Below the pieces are notes generated by a model that had not been told where the DNA came from, searched no databases, and worked only from the letters and a program-made list of their open reading frames with translations. This document shows, piece after piece, positions 16,159 to 23,283 of a stretch of 26,495 bases of DNA. Source of the stretch: a candidate division WOR-3 bacterium (GTDB lineage: Bacteria > SDB-A); contig JAFGON010000083.1 in assembly GCA_016926475.1 (NCBI GenBank), forward strand, positions 1 to 26,495. The letters run 5' to 3'. The first letter of the stretch is position 1, and every line of letters begins with the position of its first letter. A program made the translations under genes and the position numbers.

Positions 16159-17479
16159 AAACGTCCATTTGATGGGGGTATGCGGAGCAGGCATGACGCC
16201 TCTTGCTGTTATGATGAAAAAAAAAGGTTTCAATGTCAGTGGCTGCGACAAAAATTTGAATCAAAACGCAGATATTCTAAAAAACGAGGGAATAAAAATT
16301 GAAAAGGGACACTCGATAAAACATGTCGAAGGAATTGAATTACTCGTCTATTCCAGAGCCATAGACTTTTCTTGCGAGGAACTGAAAGCCGCCGAGAATA
16401 TGAAGATAAGAATAATTTCAAGAGGAGAGGCTTTGAAGGAACAGATCGGGGACAGAGAATTGATTGGAGTCGCTGGAACTCACGGCAAGACTACGACGAC
16501 TTCTATGCTCGTTCACGTTTTAACCGATAACGGCATTCGAGTTCTCGGAATGGCAGGAGGTTCTCCAATCGGATGGGAAAGCGGGTTGGTCTGGTCAAAA
16601 GAGGGTTGGGCTGTTTGCGAATTGGACGAAAGCGACAGAACTTTTCTTCTATTCAAACCAAGCTTGGGGGTCATAACTTCGATCGAAGCCGACCATATTG
16701 GAAAATATTACGCAAGTGAACAGGAAGTATGGGAAGCTTTCAGGGAATTCGCTTTGAAATCAAAGAAATGTTTAGTCCACGTATGCGACAAACTGACAGA
16801 AAATTTGGCAAAAATGAAAATTGATGGGCTTATGACAGTTGGCAAAAAGGGATATTGCGATTTTCTTTTCGAAGAAAAAGACGGATCGGCTTTCTTTAAA
16901 GGGCAAAAAATAAATTTGAAGATGAAAGGGAAACACAATCTTAAAAACGCTGCCGTTGTTTTAGCTGTGTCTGAAATGTTGGGTCTAAAAATCGAAGAAG
17001 CAGTTAAATCTCTTGAGAGCTTTCAGGGGGTAAAAAGAAGAATGGAACTTGTCATCAAAACAAAGCGCTGTGAGTTCATAAGCGATTACGCACACCACCC
17101 AACGGAAATAAAAAACGCCATAGATTCCCTTAAAGATGAAGGAAAAAAGATTACGGCGGTTTTTCAGCCCCACTTGTTTTCCAGAACGAAAGAATTTTTC
17201 TTTGAGTTTGCACGATCCCTTTCTGAAGCGGATGAAATAATACTTTTGCCGGTTTACCCGGCAAGGGAAAATCCGATTGAAGGCGTCGACTCAGGGTTGA
17301 TAGCCGAAGCGCTTAAATCCATGGGCAGGAGTTCAACAATGGTCTTTTCTGAGAGCGAACTGCTGATGCTATTGAGGAAACTTAATCCGACTGGAATTAT
17401 CACTCTTCTTGGAGCCGGAGACGCTGATCTAATGAGAGAAAACATAGTCCGTGTTTTAAAGGAAAACGCAAATGATTGA
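16148..17479 (+). CDS. murC: UDP-MurNAc:L-alanine ligase MurC
   Basis: A 443-residue Mur ligase that attaches L-Ala, the first stem-peptide residue. It opens with a Rossmann element (MGVCGAGM), has the ATP loop GTHGKTTT typical of MurC, an ELDESD block, the DYAHHPTE motif and the FQPHLFSRT segment. The recycling ligase Mpl is similar, but the standard cluster position beside murG and murB favours MurC. The start is GTG 16148, 7 bases after AGGGAG (16135-16140) and overlapping the end of murG. It overlaps murB by 8 bases (ATGATTGA). Confidence 0.96.
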   Translation: MQTKNVHLMGVCGAGMTPLAVMMKKKGFNVSGCDKNLNQNADILKNEGIKIEKGHSIKHVEGIELLVYSRAIDFSCEELKAAENMKIRIISRGEALKEQIGDRELIGVAGTHGKTTTTSMLVHVLTDNGIRVLGMAGGSPIGWESGLVWSKEGWAVCELDESDRTFLLFKPSLGVITSIEADHIGKYYASEQEVWEAFREFALKSKKCLVHVCDKLTENLAKMKIDGLMTVGKKGYCDFLFEEKDGSAFFKGQKINLKMKGKHNLKNAAVVLAVSEMLGLKIEEAVKSLESFQGVKRRMELVIKTKRCEFISDYAHHPTEIKNAIDSLKDEGKKITAVFQPHLFSRTKEFFFEFARSLSEADEIILLPVYPARENPIEGVDSGLIAEALKSMGRSSTMVFSESELLMLLRKLNPTGIITLLGAGDADLMRENIVRVLKENAND

Positions 17480-18338
17480 CTGCCTTAGAAAAGTCGAACT
17501 CGCAGATTTCACTTCTCTGAAATTAGGAGGAAAAGCGGATTATTTTTGTTATGTTGATAATGAACTGAAATTCGATAAAATTGTTACATATTGTGATAAA
17601 AATAGTATACCATACATTATATTGGGTGCCGGGAGCAACATACTTTTCAGCGATGAGGGTCTGAGGGGGTGTATAGTGAAATTTTCGGGGAGCTTTCGGA
17701 ATTTGAATTTTCGAGACAACATTCTACGCGCTGGAGCGGGTGTCACAATTTCAGAAGTGATCTCGAAATCGAGAGAAGCCGGTATGTCTGGTATTGAATG
17801 TCTTTATGGAATACCGGGAACAGTGGGAGGGTCTGTTTACATGAACGCGGGTACAAAATGGGGGGCTATTGGAGATTTCATAAAAAAAGTGAAGACAATG
17901 GATAAGGATTACTTTGAGGTGCGGAAAGAAGATTTTAAATACAGGAATGGTCCAAGAGAAATAATACTCGGAGTAGAATTCGAACTGCGGAGGAAAGATC
18001 CGTATGAAATCGAAAGCGTTATCGAGAAAATCAAAATATTCAGAAATGAAAGATTCCCAAGAAATTCAAGGACGGCCGGTTGTATTTTTAAAAACCCGGA
18101 TGGAGCCCCTCCTGCCGGTAAGTTGATTGAGCAAGCTGGGTGGAAAGGAAAAGTAGTCAACAATATAATAATTTCTGACAGGCACGCCAACTATTTCATA
18201 CCTATGAGAGGCGCTAAAAGTTCGGAATTCACCGATTGTATGAAAATCATTCAAGAAGATATCATGAAAAGATTTTCTGTAAAACTTGAACCGGAGTTGA
18301 AAATTTACGATGAAAACGGCAACAACAAGGAATTTTAA
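17472..18338 (+). CDS. murB: UDP-N-acetylenolpyruvoylglucosamine reductase MurB (type II)
   Basis: A 288-residue FAD enzyme that reduces enolpyruvyl-UDP-GlcNAc to UDP-MurNAc with NADPH. FAD-binding motifs are LGAGSNILFSDEGLRG near 52-67 and GIPGTVGGSVYMNAG near 114-128. The short length fits the type II group that lacks the extra loop of E. coli MurB. The catalytic acid position, usually Ser in GS-x-FKNP, is Cys here (C204 in AGCIFKNP). A C-terminal PELKI stretch supplies the conserved active-site Glu. The start ATG 17472 lies within the end of murC. It overlaps ftsQ by 29 bases. No ddl follows, though it often does in this cluster. Confidence 0.97.
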   Translation: MIDCLRKVELADFTSLKLGGKADYFCYVDNELKFDKIVTYCDKNSIPYIILGAGSNILFSDEGLRGCIVKFSGSFRNLNFRDNILRAGAGVTISEVISKSREAGMSGIECLYGIPGTVGGSVYMNAGTKWGAIGDFIKKVKTMDKDYFEVRKEDFKYRNGPREIILGVEFELRRKDPYEIESVIEKIKIFRNERFPRNSRTAGCIFKNPDGAPPAGKLIEQAGWKGKVVNNIIISDRHANYFIPMRGAKSSEFTDCMKIIQEDIMKRFSVKLEPELKIYDENGNNKEF

Positions 18339-19038
18339 GTTTATCTCAGCGCTTTTAGTTGTAGGAGCGCTGTTTTCTGCCGGAATAGCGGCGGGTAAAC
18401 TGGATTTCTTCAGAATAAAATACGTCGTTGTGGAGGGTAACACGGAATTCAGTTCAGACGAGATTCTCAGTCTATCGGGTGTATCGCTTGGAGATTGCGT
18501 ATTTTTCATAGATATTCGTTCAGCTGAAAATGAATTATCCCGGAAAGTTTTCGCGGAAGATATTCAAATAATAAAGCATGGTTTCAACACCCTCAGAATT
18601 GAAATCATCGAAAGACGCCCTACAATTTCAATTGGCGAGGGCAGAGGAGTGGACTCAGACGGGTATATTTTACCAATGGATACAACATTCGCTTGTTTAA
18701 AAGCCGAGACATTTTTTGAATACGGACAAACTGAAAACAAACTCAGGGGTGAAGACAGAATTTTAAAAGAAGTTGCAGAAATTTGCTCCCGTGATGTCGA
18801 TTTCTCTTTCTTGAGTGAAGTTGTCGTCGAAAGAAAAGGTTTGTCGGTTATAACCGAGGACGGAATTTATGTCTATATAGGTAATTCAGATTTGCTGACT
18901 TGCTTAAGGATAATAATGACATTGAATGGAACAGAATGGTGGGATTCAGGGTATTGCTATGATTTAAGTTCTCCGGGAGAACTTCTGATAAGCCGAAAAT
19001 CTTTTTATGGAAACAACAAAGACTGCTATGGGGGATAA
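18310..19038 (+). CDS. ftsQ: FtsQ-like POTRA-domain division protein
   Basis: A 242-residue bitopic protein with a short cytoplasmic N-terminus, one membrane segment at about residues 11-27, and a POTRA domain starting at RIKYVVVEGNTEFSSDEILSL (about 32-52), followed by a beta-rich FtsQ-type domain. FtsQ links FtsB/FtsL to the septal synthases. Size and place before ftsA are as expected. The start ATG 18310 lies 29 bases inside murB; a GGAG at 18293-18296 is 13 bases upstream, longer than ideal, but no other start keeps the membrane segment. The gene ends 3 bases before ftsA. Confidence 0.92.
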   Translation: MKTATTRNFKFISALLVVGALFSAGIAAGKLDFFRIKYVVVEGNTEFSSDEILSLSGVSLGDCVFFIDIRSAENELSRKVFAEDIQIIKHGFNTLRIEIIERRPTISIGEGRGVDSDGYILPMDTTFACLKAETFFEYGQTENKLRGEDRILKEVAEICSRDVDFSFLSEVVVERKGLSVITEDGIYVYIGNSDLLTCLRIIMTLNGTEWWDSGYCYDLSSPGELLISRKSFYGNNKDCYGG

Positions 19039-19041
19039 TTT

Positions 19042-20271
19042 ATGGATAAAAAAATGATATCAACTGCGCTGGATCTCGGTTCGAGCAAAGTCTGCGCGGT
19101 GATAGCAGAGATAGCTTCGAGAGGAAAGATAAACGTCATCGGAGTAGGGGAATCACTGTCTGAAGGAATGAGACACGGAGTTGTGATCAACCTCGAAAAA
19201 ACGGTTTCTTCTATAAAAAACGCCATACACGACGCCGAAGTAATGGCGGGGATTCAAGCTGGACCTGTCAGTATAGGAGTCACAGGAGAGCACATCAAAG
19301 GAATAGCGAGCAAAGGAGTGATCTCGATTACGAGCAAAGAACAAGGCATTACGATCGCAGATGTCGAAAGGGTAAAAGAATCGGCGAAAAGCATAGCAAT
19401 TCCAGCTGAAAGAGAAATAATCCATACTCTGACCCAGGATTTCATCGTGGACAATCAGCCTAACATTGTCGATCCGGTGGGTTTGATGGGAATGAGGCTT
19501 GAGGCGATTATCTACATAATCACAGCTTCAAGTCTGGCTCTCGGAAACATAAGAAAAGCAGTTGAAGGGGCTGGGCTGTCTGTGGAATCAATGATTTTAC
19601 AGCCCCTTGCTTCTTCTTACGCTGTTCTGGGAGATGAAGACAGGCAACAGGGCATTGGGCTTTTGGACATAGGCGGCGGGGTCACCAACATAGCTATTTG
19701 GTACGGAGGGTCCTTGCGGGATATCGGATTGGTAAAACTCGGGGGAGATTCAATAACAAGGGATATATCTATGGGGCTTGCCACTTCTTACGCTTACGCA
19801 GAAAAGGTAAAAAGAGACAAAGCTTCCGCCCACCCGGCTTACATTGACCCGGATGAAGTTATTGAAATTCAAGCGGTCGCAGGAAGAGCCAACAGGAAAG
19901 TCACGGCTCAAAGACTTCAGGAAGTCGTAGAAGCGAGAGTCGAAGAGATACTTGATTTTTCCTTCAGGAAAATCCAGAGAAGTGAATACGCTCACAACCT
20001 CGCCTCAGGTATAGTTCTCACGGGAGGTTCTGCCAATTTGAGGGGAATCATCGAAGTCGCAGAAGAAATTTTTGAACTTCCAGTCAGAGTTGGCGTTCCG
20101 GGAGAAGAACTGCTTGGTATGGTAGAAGCCGTTTCTTCACCTTCATACGCCACTGCTCTGGGGCTCATAAAATATTCGATTTCAAACCAGGAGGATTCTG
20201 AGATCCAAGGCGAAATGGAAAAGAAAAAAATTGTAAAAGGTTTAAAGAAATGGCTGAGCGATTTTTTTTAA
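19042..20271 (+). CDS. ftsA: cell division protein FtsA
   Basis: A 409-residue actin-like ATPase that anchors FtsZ filaments to the membrane. The ATPase motifs are ALDLGSSKVCAVI near residues 8-20, LLDIGGGVTNIAIW in the middle and VLTGGSANLRG late in the protein. An FtsA-specific 1C domain (GPVSIGVTGEHIKG region) sits between them. The last 15 residues, KKIVKGLKKWLSDFF, form an amphipathic helix suited to membrane targeting. GGGGGA upstream of ATG 19042 is the ribosome binding site; it lies in the last codons of ftsQ. Confidence 0.97.
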   Translation: MDKKMISTALDLGSSKVCAVIAEIASRGKINVIGVGESLSEGMRHGVVINLEKTVSSIKNAIHDAEVMAGIQAGPVSIGVTGEHIKGIASKGVISITSKEQGITIADVERVKESAKSIAIPAEREIIHTLTQDFIVDNQPNIVDPVGLMGMRLEAIIYIITASSLALGNIRKAVEGAGLSVESMILQPLASSYAVLGDEDRQQGIGLLDIGGGVTNIAIWYGGSLRDIGLVKLGGDSITRDISMGLATSYAYAEKVKRDKASAHPAYIDPDEVIEIQAVAGRANRKVTAQRLQEVVEARVEEILDFSFRKIQRSEYAHNLASGIVLTGGSANLRGIIEVAEEIFELPVRVGVPGEELLGMVEAVSSPSYATALGLIKYSISNQEDSEIQGEMEKKKIVKGLKKWLSDFF

Positions 20272-20301
20272 ATCTTACCAAGGTAAATTGCTATAGCGAG
20301 A

Positions 20302-20307
20302 AGGAGG
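20302..20307 (+). promoter_or_regulatory. near-perfect ribosome binding site of ftsZ
   Basis: AGGAGG (followed by T) lies 5 bases before ATG 20313 in the 41-base ftsA-ftsZ gap. It is the strongest Shine-Dalgarno in the window, whereas upstream genes rely on overlaps and weaker sites. This suggests that translation strength raises FtsZ output above that of its neighbours. Confidence 0.85.
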
Positions 20308-20312
20308 TATAA

Positions 20313-21584
20313 ATGGGAATATTTGAAATGGCTCCTCAAGAGCTTCCGCTGGCTAAAATAGTTGTGGTAGGCGTCGGTGGGGCCGGTGGTAATACAGTGA
20401 ATACAATGGTGGAAGAAGGCATTGAAGGAGTTAATATCATAGCCGTAAACACCGACCTTCAAGACCTGATAAAATCAAAAGCCCAAAAGAAAATTCAGAT
20501 AGGAAAAGAAACAGCGAGAGGCTTGGGGACAGGTTTTGACCCTGATAAGGGAAGGAAAGCTGCCGAAGAGAGCATGAGAGAAATCGAAGAGATTTTCAAA
20601 GGCATAGACATGGTTTTTATCACAGCAGGAATGGGAGGGGGGACAGGTACAGGTGCTTCTTCTATTATTGCGAAAGCAGCGAAACAGTCAGGCGCGGTGA
20701 CTGTTTCCGTAGTCACTCTGCCTTTCAACTGGGAGGGTAAAAAAAGGTATGATGTCGCGACGGATGGAGTTAAGGACCTTTCTAACACCTCCGACACGAT
20801 ACTCGTGATACACAACGACAACATCAGAACCCTGTATTCCAAGCAGATAACCGCAAAGGACGCTTTCAAATATGTAGACGGAGTTTTGGTGAAAGCGACC
20901 AAAGGAGTTTCGGACTTGATAATAAAACAGGGACACATAAACCTCGATTTTGCCGATATAAAAAGGGTCATGGGCAAAGGAGGAAAAGCTTTGATGGGAA
21001 TAGGTTATGGATCCGGAGAAGACAGGTCCATTCAAGCCGCGAACGAAGCTATCAATTCTCCGCTTCTCGACAATGTATCGATCACGGAAGCTTCAAGTGT
21101 CTTGGTAAACATAACAGGTCCGGACGACCTCAAGCTTGAAGAAATTGACAATGTGATGAAACTCATTCAGGAAAAAATCGGAGATGACAGCGAAAAGGAG
21201 ATTTTGTTCGGTATCAGATACGAAAACACTTTGGACAACAGAATAGAAATCACGATTATCGCGACTGGGATAGGCGTCAAAAAAGGCAGAAAGGACAACA
21301 GAAAAGAAGATTTCGTTTTGAACAGAAACGAAAGAACAAATACATCTGAAAATCAATGGGCATGGAATTCTGAAGACACAAAGGACGAGCTTTTTGATTC
21401 AGAAATACTCGAAAACGCAGAAGAATCAGTTGAAGAGACTGAAGAAGAAAGGGAAAACCGTAAAAAAGAGATTTTCAACAAGAGACAGAGAATGAGAAAA
21501 AACCGACCTATTGAAGATGAACTAGATTTATACAACGCCGATGAACTAACTGAACCCGCTTATTTGAGAAGGCAGAACAATTGA
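20313..21584 (+). CDS. ftsZ: cell division protein FtsZ
   Basis: The tubulin-like GTPase that forms the Z ring; 423 residues. The globular domain has VGVGGAGGN (19-27), the tubulin signature GGGTGTG (108-114), TLPFNWEG, and the T7 loop INLDFADIKRVM whose Asp completes the neighbouring subunit's GTPase site. A charged variable linker covers about 325-405, and the tail ends in ELTEPAYLRRQNN, which matches the conserved C-terminal peptide (D/E-x-P-x-F/Y-L-R-R) that binds FtsA and other partners. Start and expression are set by AGGAGG. No clear intrinsic terminator follows within the 286-base gap. Confidence 0.98.
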   Translation: MGIFEMAPQELPLAKIVVVGVGGAGGNTVNTMVEEGIEGVNIIAVNTDLQDLIKSKAQKKIQIGKETARGLGTGFDPDKGRKAAEESMREIEEIFKGIDMVFITAGMGGGTGTGASSIIAKAAKQSGAVTVSVVTLPFNWEGKKRYDVATDGVKDLSNTSDTILVIHNDNIRTLYSKQITAKDAFKYVDGVLVKATKGVSDLIIKQGHINLDFADIKRVMGKGGKALMGIGYGSGEDRSIQAANEAINSPLLDNVSITEASSVLVNITGPDDLKLEEIDNVMKLIQEKIGDDSEKEILFGIRYENTLDNRIEITIIATGIGVKKGRKDNRKEDFVLNRNERTNTSENQWAWNSEDTKDELFDSEILENAEESVEETEEERENRKKEIFNKRQRMRKNRPIEDELDLYNADELTEPAYLRRQNN

Positions 21585-21639
21585 TTGTAAGTTCTTTTGC
21601 AATTTTGATCCATATAGAGATTAAAGGTTTATTAGAAAA

Positions 21640-21653
21640 GTCAATAAATTGAC
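21640..21653. promoter_or_regulatory. operator-like palindrome GTCAAT-AA-ATTGAC
   Basis: Two perfect 6-base inverted arms separated by AA. It overlaps the TTGACA (21649-21654) of the candidate divIVA promoter, the place where a repressor dimer would block polymerase. No regulator is implied by neighbours; the binding protein is unknown. Confidence 0.45.
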
Positions 21654-21677
21654 AAATTATGCGTTTAGCTGTAATAA
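21649..21677 (+). promoter_or_regulatory. candidate promoter for divIVA and downstream genes
   Basis: TTGACA (21649-21654, perfect) and TAATAA (21672-21677, three of six) are spaced 17 bases. A transcript starting near 21684 would have a leader of about 190 bases before divIVA. It would let the divIVA-lipoprotein-nadD-polA block be expressed apart from the dcw operon. The -10 is weak, so confidence is modest. Confidence 0.45.
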
Positions 21678-21685
21678 ATAATAAA

Positions 21686-21706
21686 AGGTCGGCAAATTCT
21701 CGACCT
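21686..21706 (+). repeat. inverted repeat AGGTCG/CGACCT in the divIVA leader
   Basis: Six-base perfect arms (21686-21691 and 21701-21706) flank a 9-base loop. It begins right at the predicted transcript start of the divIVA promoter, so it could form a 5'-end hairpin or a protein-binding site. No T tract follows, so it is not an intrinsic terminator. Confidence 0.4.
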
Positions 21707-21781
21707 GTGATAAGAACCTCTCACGAGAGCGAGAATGTTATTTTCGCAGATGAAAATCTTGTAAAGGTTTTAGTTCCTGAA

Positions 21782-21830
21782 ATTTCTTTTGCCGGCTTCT
21801 GCGCAAAAAAGGATTTACTGCGAAAGAAAT
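21782..21830 (+). repeat. long imperfect inverted repeat ahead of divIVA
   Basis: ATTTCTTTTGC (21782-21792) can pair with GCGAAAGAAAT (21820-21830) over 11 positions with one G-U pair, enclosing 27 bases. GGCTT (21794-21798) inside the loop can pair with AAGCC (21832-21836) just outside it, so a compact or alternative fold is possible. It ends about 40 bases before the divIVA start codon. Confidence 0.35.
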
Positions 21831-21870
21831 CAAGCCATGGGAAGAGACCATTTTTGGAAAGAGGTAAAAA

Positions 21871-22419
21871 ATGGGGATAACACCGCTCGAAATAAGGAAA
21901 ATGGAGTTTAAAAAATCTTTCAGAGGTTTTGACGTTCAGGAAGTTCAAAGTTTTCTTGAAATAGTCGCCGACCAGTTGGAAGGTCTAAACAGAGAAAACA
22001 TGTCAATAAAGGAACAACTCAGGAGCTTGGAACAAAGGCTGGATGATTATAAAAGCATGGAGTCCACTTTGCAGAGCACTCTTACATCGGCTCAGAAAAC
22101 ATCGGAGCAGATAAGGAAAAATGCCGAGCAGGAATCGGATCTCATAATTCAGAACGCCAAACTGCAGGCGGAAACAATAATGGAAAAAGCGAGATCGCAG
22201 GTCGTTGAAATAACCAGCGAGATATCCGCTTTGAACACCCATAAGGTGAGCATAAAAGCGCAGATCAAAGGATTCCTCGAAGCTCAGCTCAAAGCTATTG
22301 AGACAGGCGAAATAAAATACAAAAAAGTGGAAATTGACGATGCTTTTCCTCAAATAAAACGCAAAATAAAAACAAATGCACCGACGCTTGACAATCTCTT
22401 CGAACAAAAAAATATTTAG
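21871..22419 (+). CDS. divIVA: DivIVA-domain protein
   Basis: A 182-residue coiled-coil protein. The N-terminal DivIVA domain is clear: TPLEIRKMEFKKSFRGFD with F17-R18 in the exact place of the membrane-inserting pair of B. subtilis DivIVA, followed by EVQSFLEIV. Long heptad helices run from about residue 30 to 150. DivIVA proteins sense negative membrane curvature at septa and poles and recruit partners. AGAGG lies about 7 bases before ATG 21871. The gene starts a block of envelope genes and overlaps the next gene by 44 bases. Its presence close to ftsZ recalls the Firmicutes order, here in a genome with outer-membrane lipoproteins. Confidence 0.93.
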   Translation: MGITPLEIRKMEFKKSFRGFDVQEVQSFLEIVADQLEGLNRENMSIKEQLRSLEQRLDDYKSMESTLQSTLTSAQKTSEQIRKNAEQESDLIIQNAKLQAETIMEKARSQVVEITSEISALNTHKVSIKAQIKGFLEAQLKAIETGEIKYKKVEIDDAFPQIKRKIKTNAPTLDNLFEQKNI

Positions 22420-23275
22420 CGTTATACTTTTCGCTATACTGGCTTGTTCAGTCAGGGCTCCCTCAAAAAGACTTGACAGAGCAAGGCAACTTTATTACGA
22501 CGGATTTTATGACAGAGCAAAAGTTGTACTCGATTCTTCAATTTCATTTGATCACCTAAGCGATGACGAAAGATTGGCAGGACTTGTCCTGTCGGCGGAC
22601 ATTGACATAAAAAGAGGGGAATACGCGAGTTCTTCAGCTGTCCTGGAGGAAATCTATTCGAGCAGAATGGATTTCAAAGATACCGTAGTGATGAGATACC
22701 AGCAGATAATTGATAAATTGGCTTACGAGGGGAGATTTTCAGAAGAGATTTATTTTTCAAAAAAACTTTTCCTCATAGACCAAAACGCGGTCAGAAAAGA
22801 AATACTGCCGGAGTTGACGAGGTCTTTTTTGATGTCCGCTGATACCGCGAACGCTATGAACACCCTTTTGCGATCTCTTTTGTTCGAGGAAAATTCTCTT
22901 AACGCGTGCATGACTTTGAGCGACATTTATAAAAACAGGAAAATGTATGAAGTGGCAGTTTCTTGGCTGGATTCAGCTATTATAAAACCTGATGCCGACA
23001 AAATTCAGATAATGCAGGATAAAGCCGATATACTCGTTGAGATGTCAAAAGAATTGATTCGGCAGAAAAGACAGGGAGAAGCATTGAATTATCTTGCGGA
23101 AGCTTCTTATCTGACTCAAGGCTCTACTTCAGCTGAAGCAGCTTGGCTCGCGGGGAGCTTGTATGTCGCTTCTGAAAATTACCAAAAGGGTAGAATATTT
23201 CTTGAAAGAGTTTTGGAATTGGAAAGAAGTTCTATAACGAGAGAAAAAGCAATAAAGATGTTACAAATGATTTAG
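22376..23275 (+). CDS. TPR-containing lipoprotein
   Basis: A 299-residue predicted lipoprotein. A positively charged N-terminus and hydrophobic segment (about 13-23) end at a lipobox-like ILAC with Cys24. The rest is helical and TPR-like (patterns such as ARQLYYDGFYDRAKVVLD near 35-52, and repeats near 190-290), so it is probably a periplasm-facing scaffold at the inner or outer membrane. The start at ATG 22376 lies 44 bases inside divIVA with no clear ribosome binding site; an in-frame TTG at 22388 would still keep the signal peptide. It resembles the next lipoprotein in plan, and the two may act together. No specific family is recognised. Confidence 0.82.
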   Translation: MHRRLTISSNKKIFSVILFAILACSVRAPSKRLDRARQLYYDGFYDRAKVVLDSSISFDHLSDDERLAGLVLSADIDIKRGEYASSSAVLEEIYSSRMDFKDTVVMRYQQIIDKLAYEGRFSEEIYFSKKLFLIDQNAVRKEILPELTRSFLMSADTANAMNTLLRSLLFEENSLNACMTLSDIYKNRKMYEVAVSWLDSAIIKPDADKIQIMQDKADILVEMSKELIRQKRQGEALNYLAEASYLTQGSTSAEAAWLAGSLYVASENYQKGRIFLERVLELERSSITREKAIKMLQMI

Positions 23276-23283
23276 GAGAAAAC

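Larger units (their letters stand above)
21585..21870 (+). other. 286-base ftsZ-divIVA interval without a secure gene
   Basis: No gene here can be assigned with confidence. The stretch holds a promoter-like pair, a 14-base palindrome over the -35, two further inverted repeats and a 73-codon open frame, each listed separately. I see no T-tract hairpin that would serve as a terminator for ftsZ and no tRNA or known riboswitch core. In Firmicutes this position is held by pgeF/ylmE/sepF/ylmG-type genes; none is intact here. Confidence 0.8.
21659..21880 (+). pseudogene. unassigned 73-codon open frame, possibly a relic of a yggS/ylmE-type gene
   Basis: The frame runs from ATG 21659 to TAA 21878-21880 and overlaps divIVA by 10 bases. 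It has no Shine-Dalgarno at 21659 nor at an in-frame GTG 21707, and it uses CGT and CGA, which are rarer in its neighbours, so translation is doubtful. By eye, residues 2-42 resemble the N-terminal third of the YggS/YlmE PLP-binding family (RLAV..., then IR-x-x-x-E and F-A-D-E-N-x-V-K with P-E-I, compared with AVSK..., IR-x-x-x-E and FGEN-x-VQ with P-K-I), but the PLP lysine of AVSK is not kept. A second frame (about 21781-21867) ends in TIFGKR, like the AIFG-x-R end of that family. This would fit a gene with a large deletion. A faint likeness to DUF167 was also considered. It may simply be non-coding leader. Confidence 0.3.

Noticed and set aside
16148-17479. Mpl (murein peptide ligase) instead of MurC
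   Set aside because: Motifs are shared, but the position between murG and murB and the absence of another murC in the cluster favour MurC.
21686-21706. Intrinsic terminator after ftsZ
   Set aside because: The hairpin has only six pairs, a 9-base loop and no T tract.
21659-21880. DUF167 (YggU) identity for the 73-codon frame
   Set aside because: Only a loose L-V-K-V pattern; the G-K-A-N core and the C-terminal G-x-x-S-R-x-K are absent.
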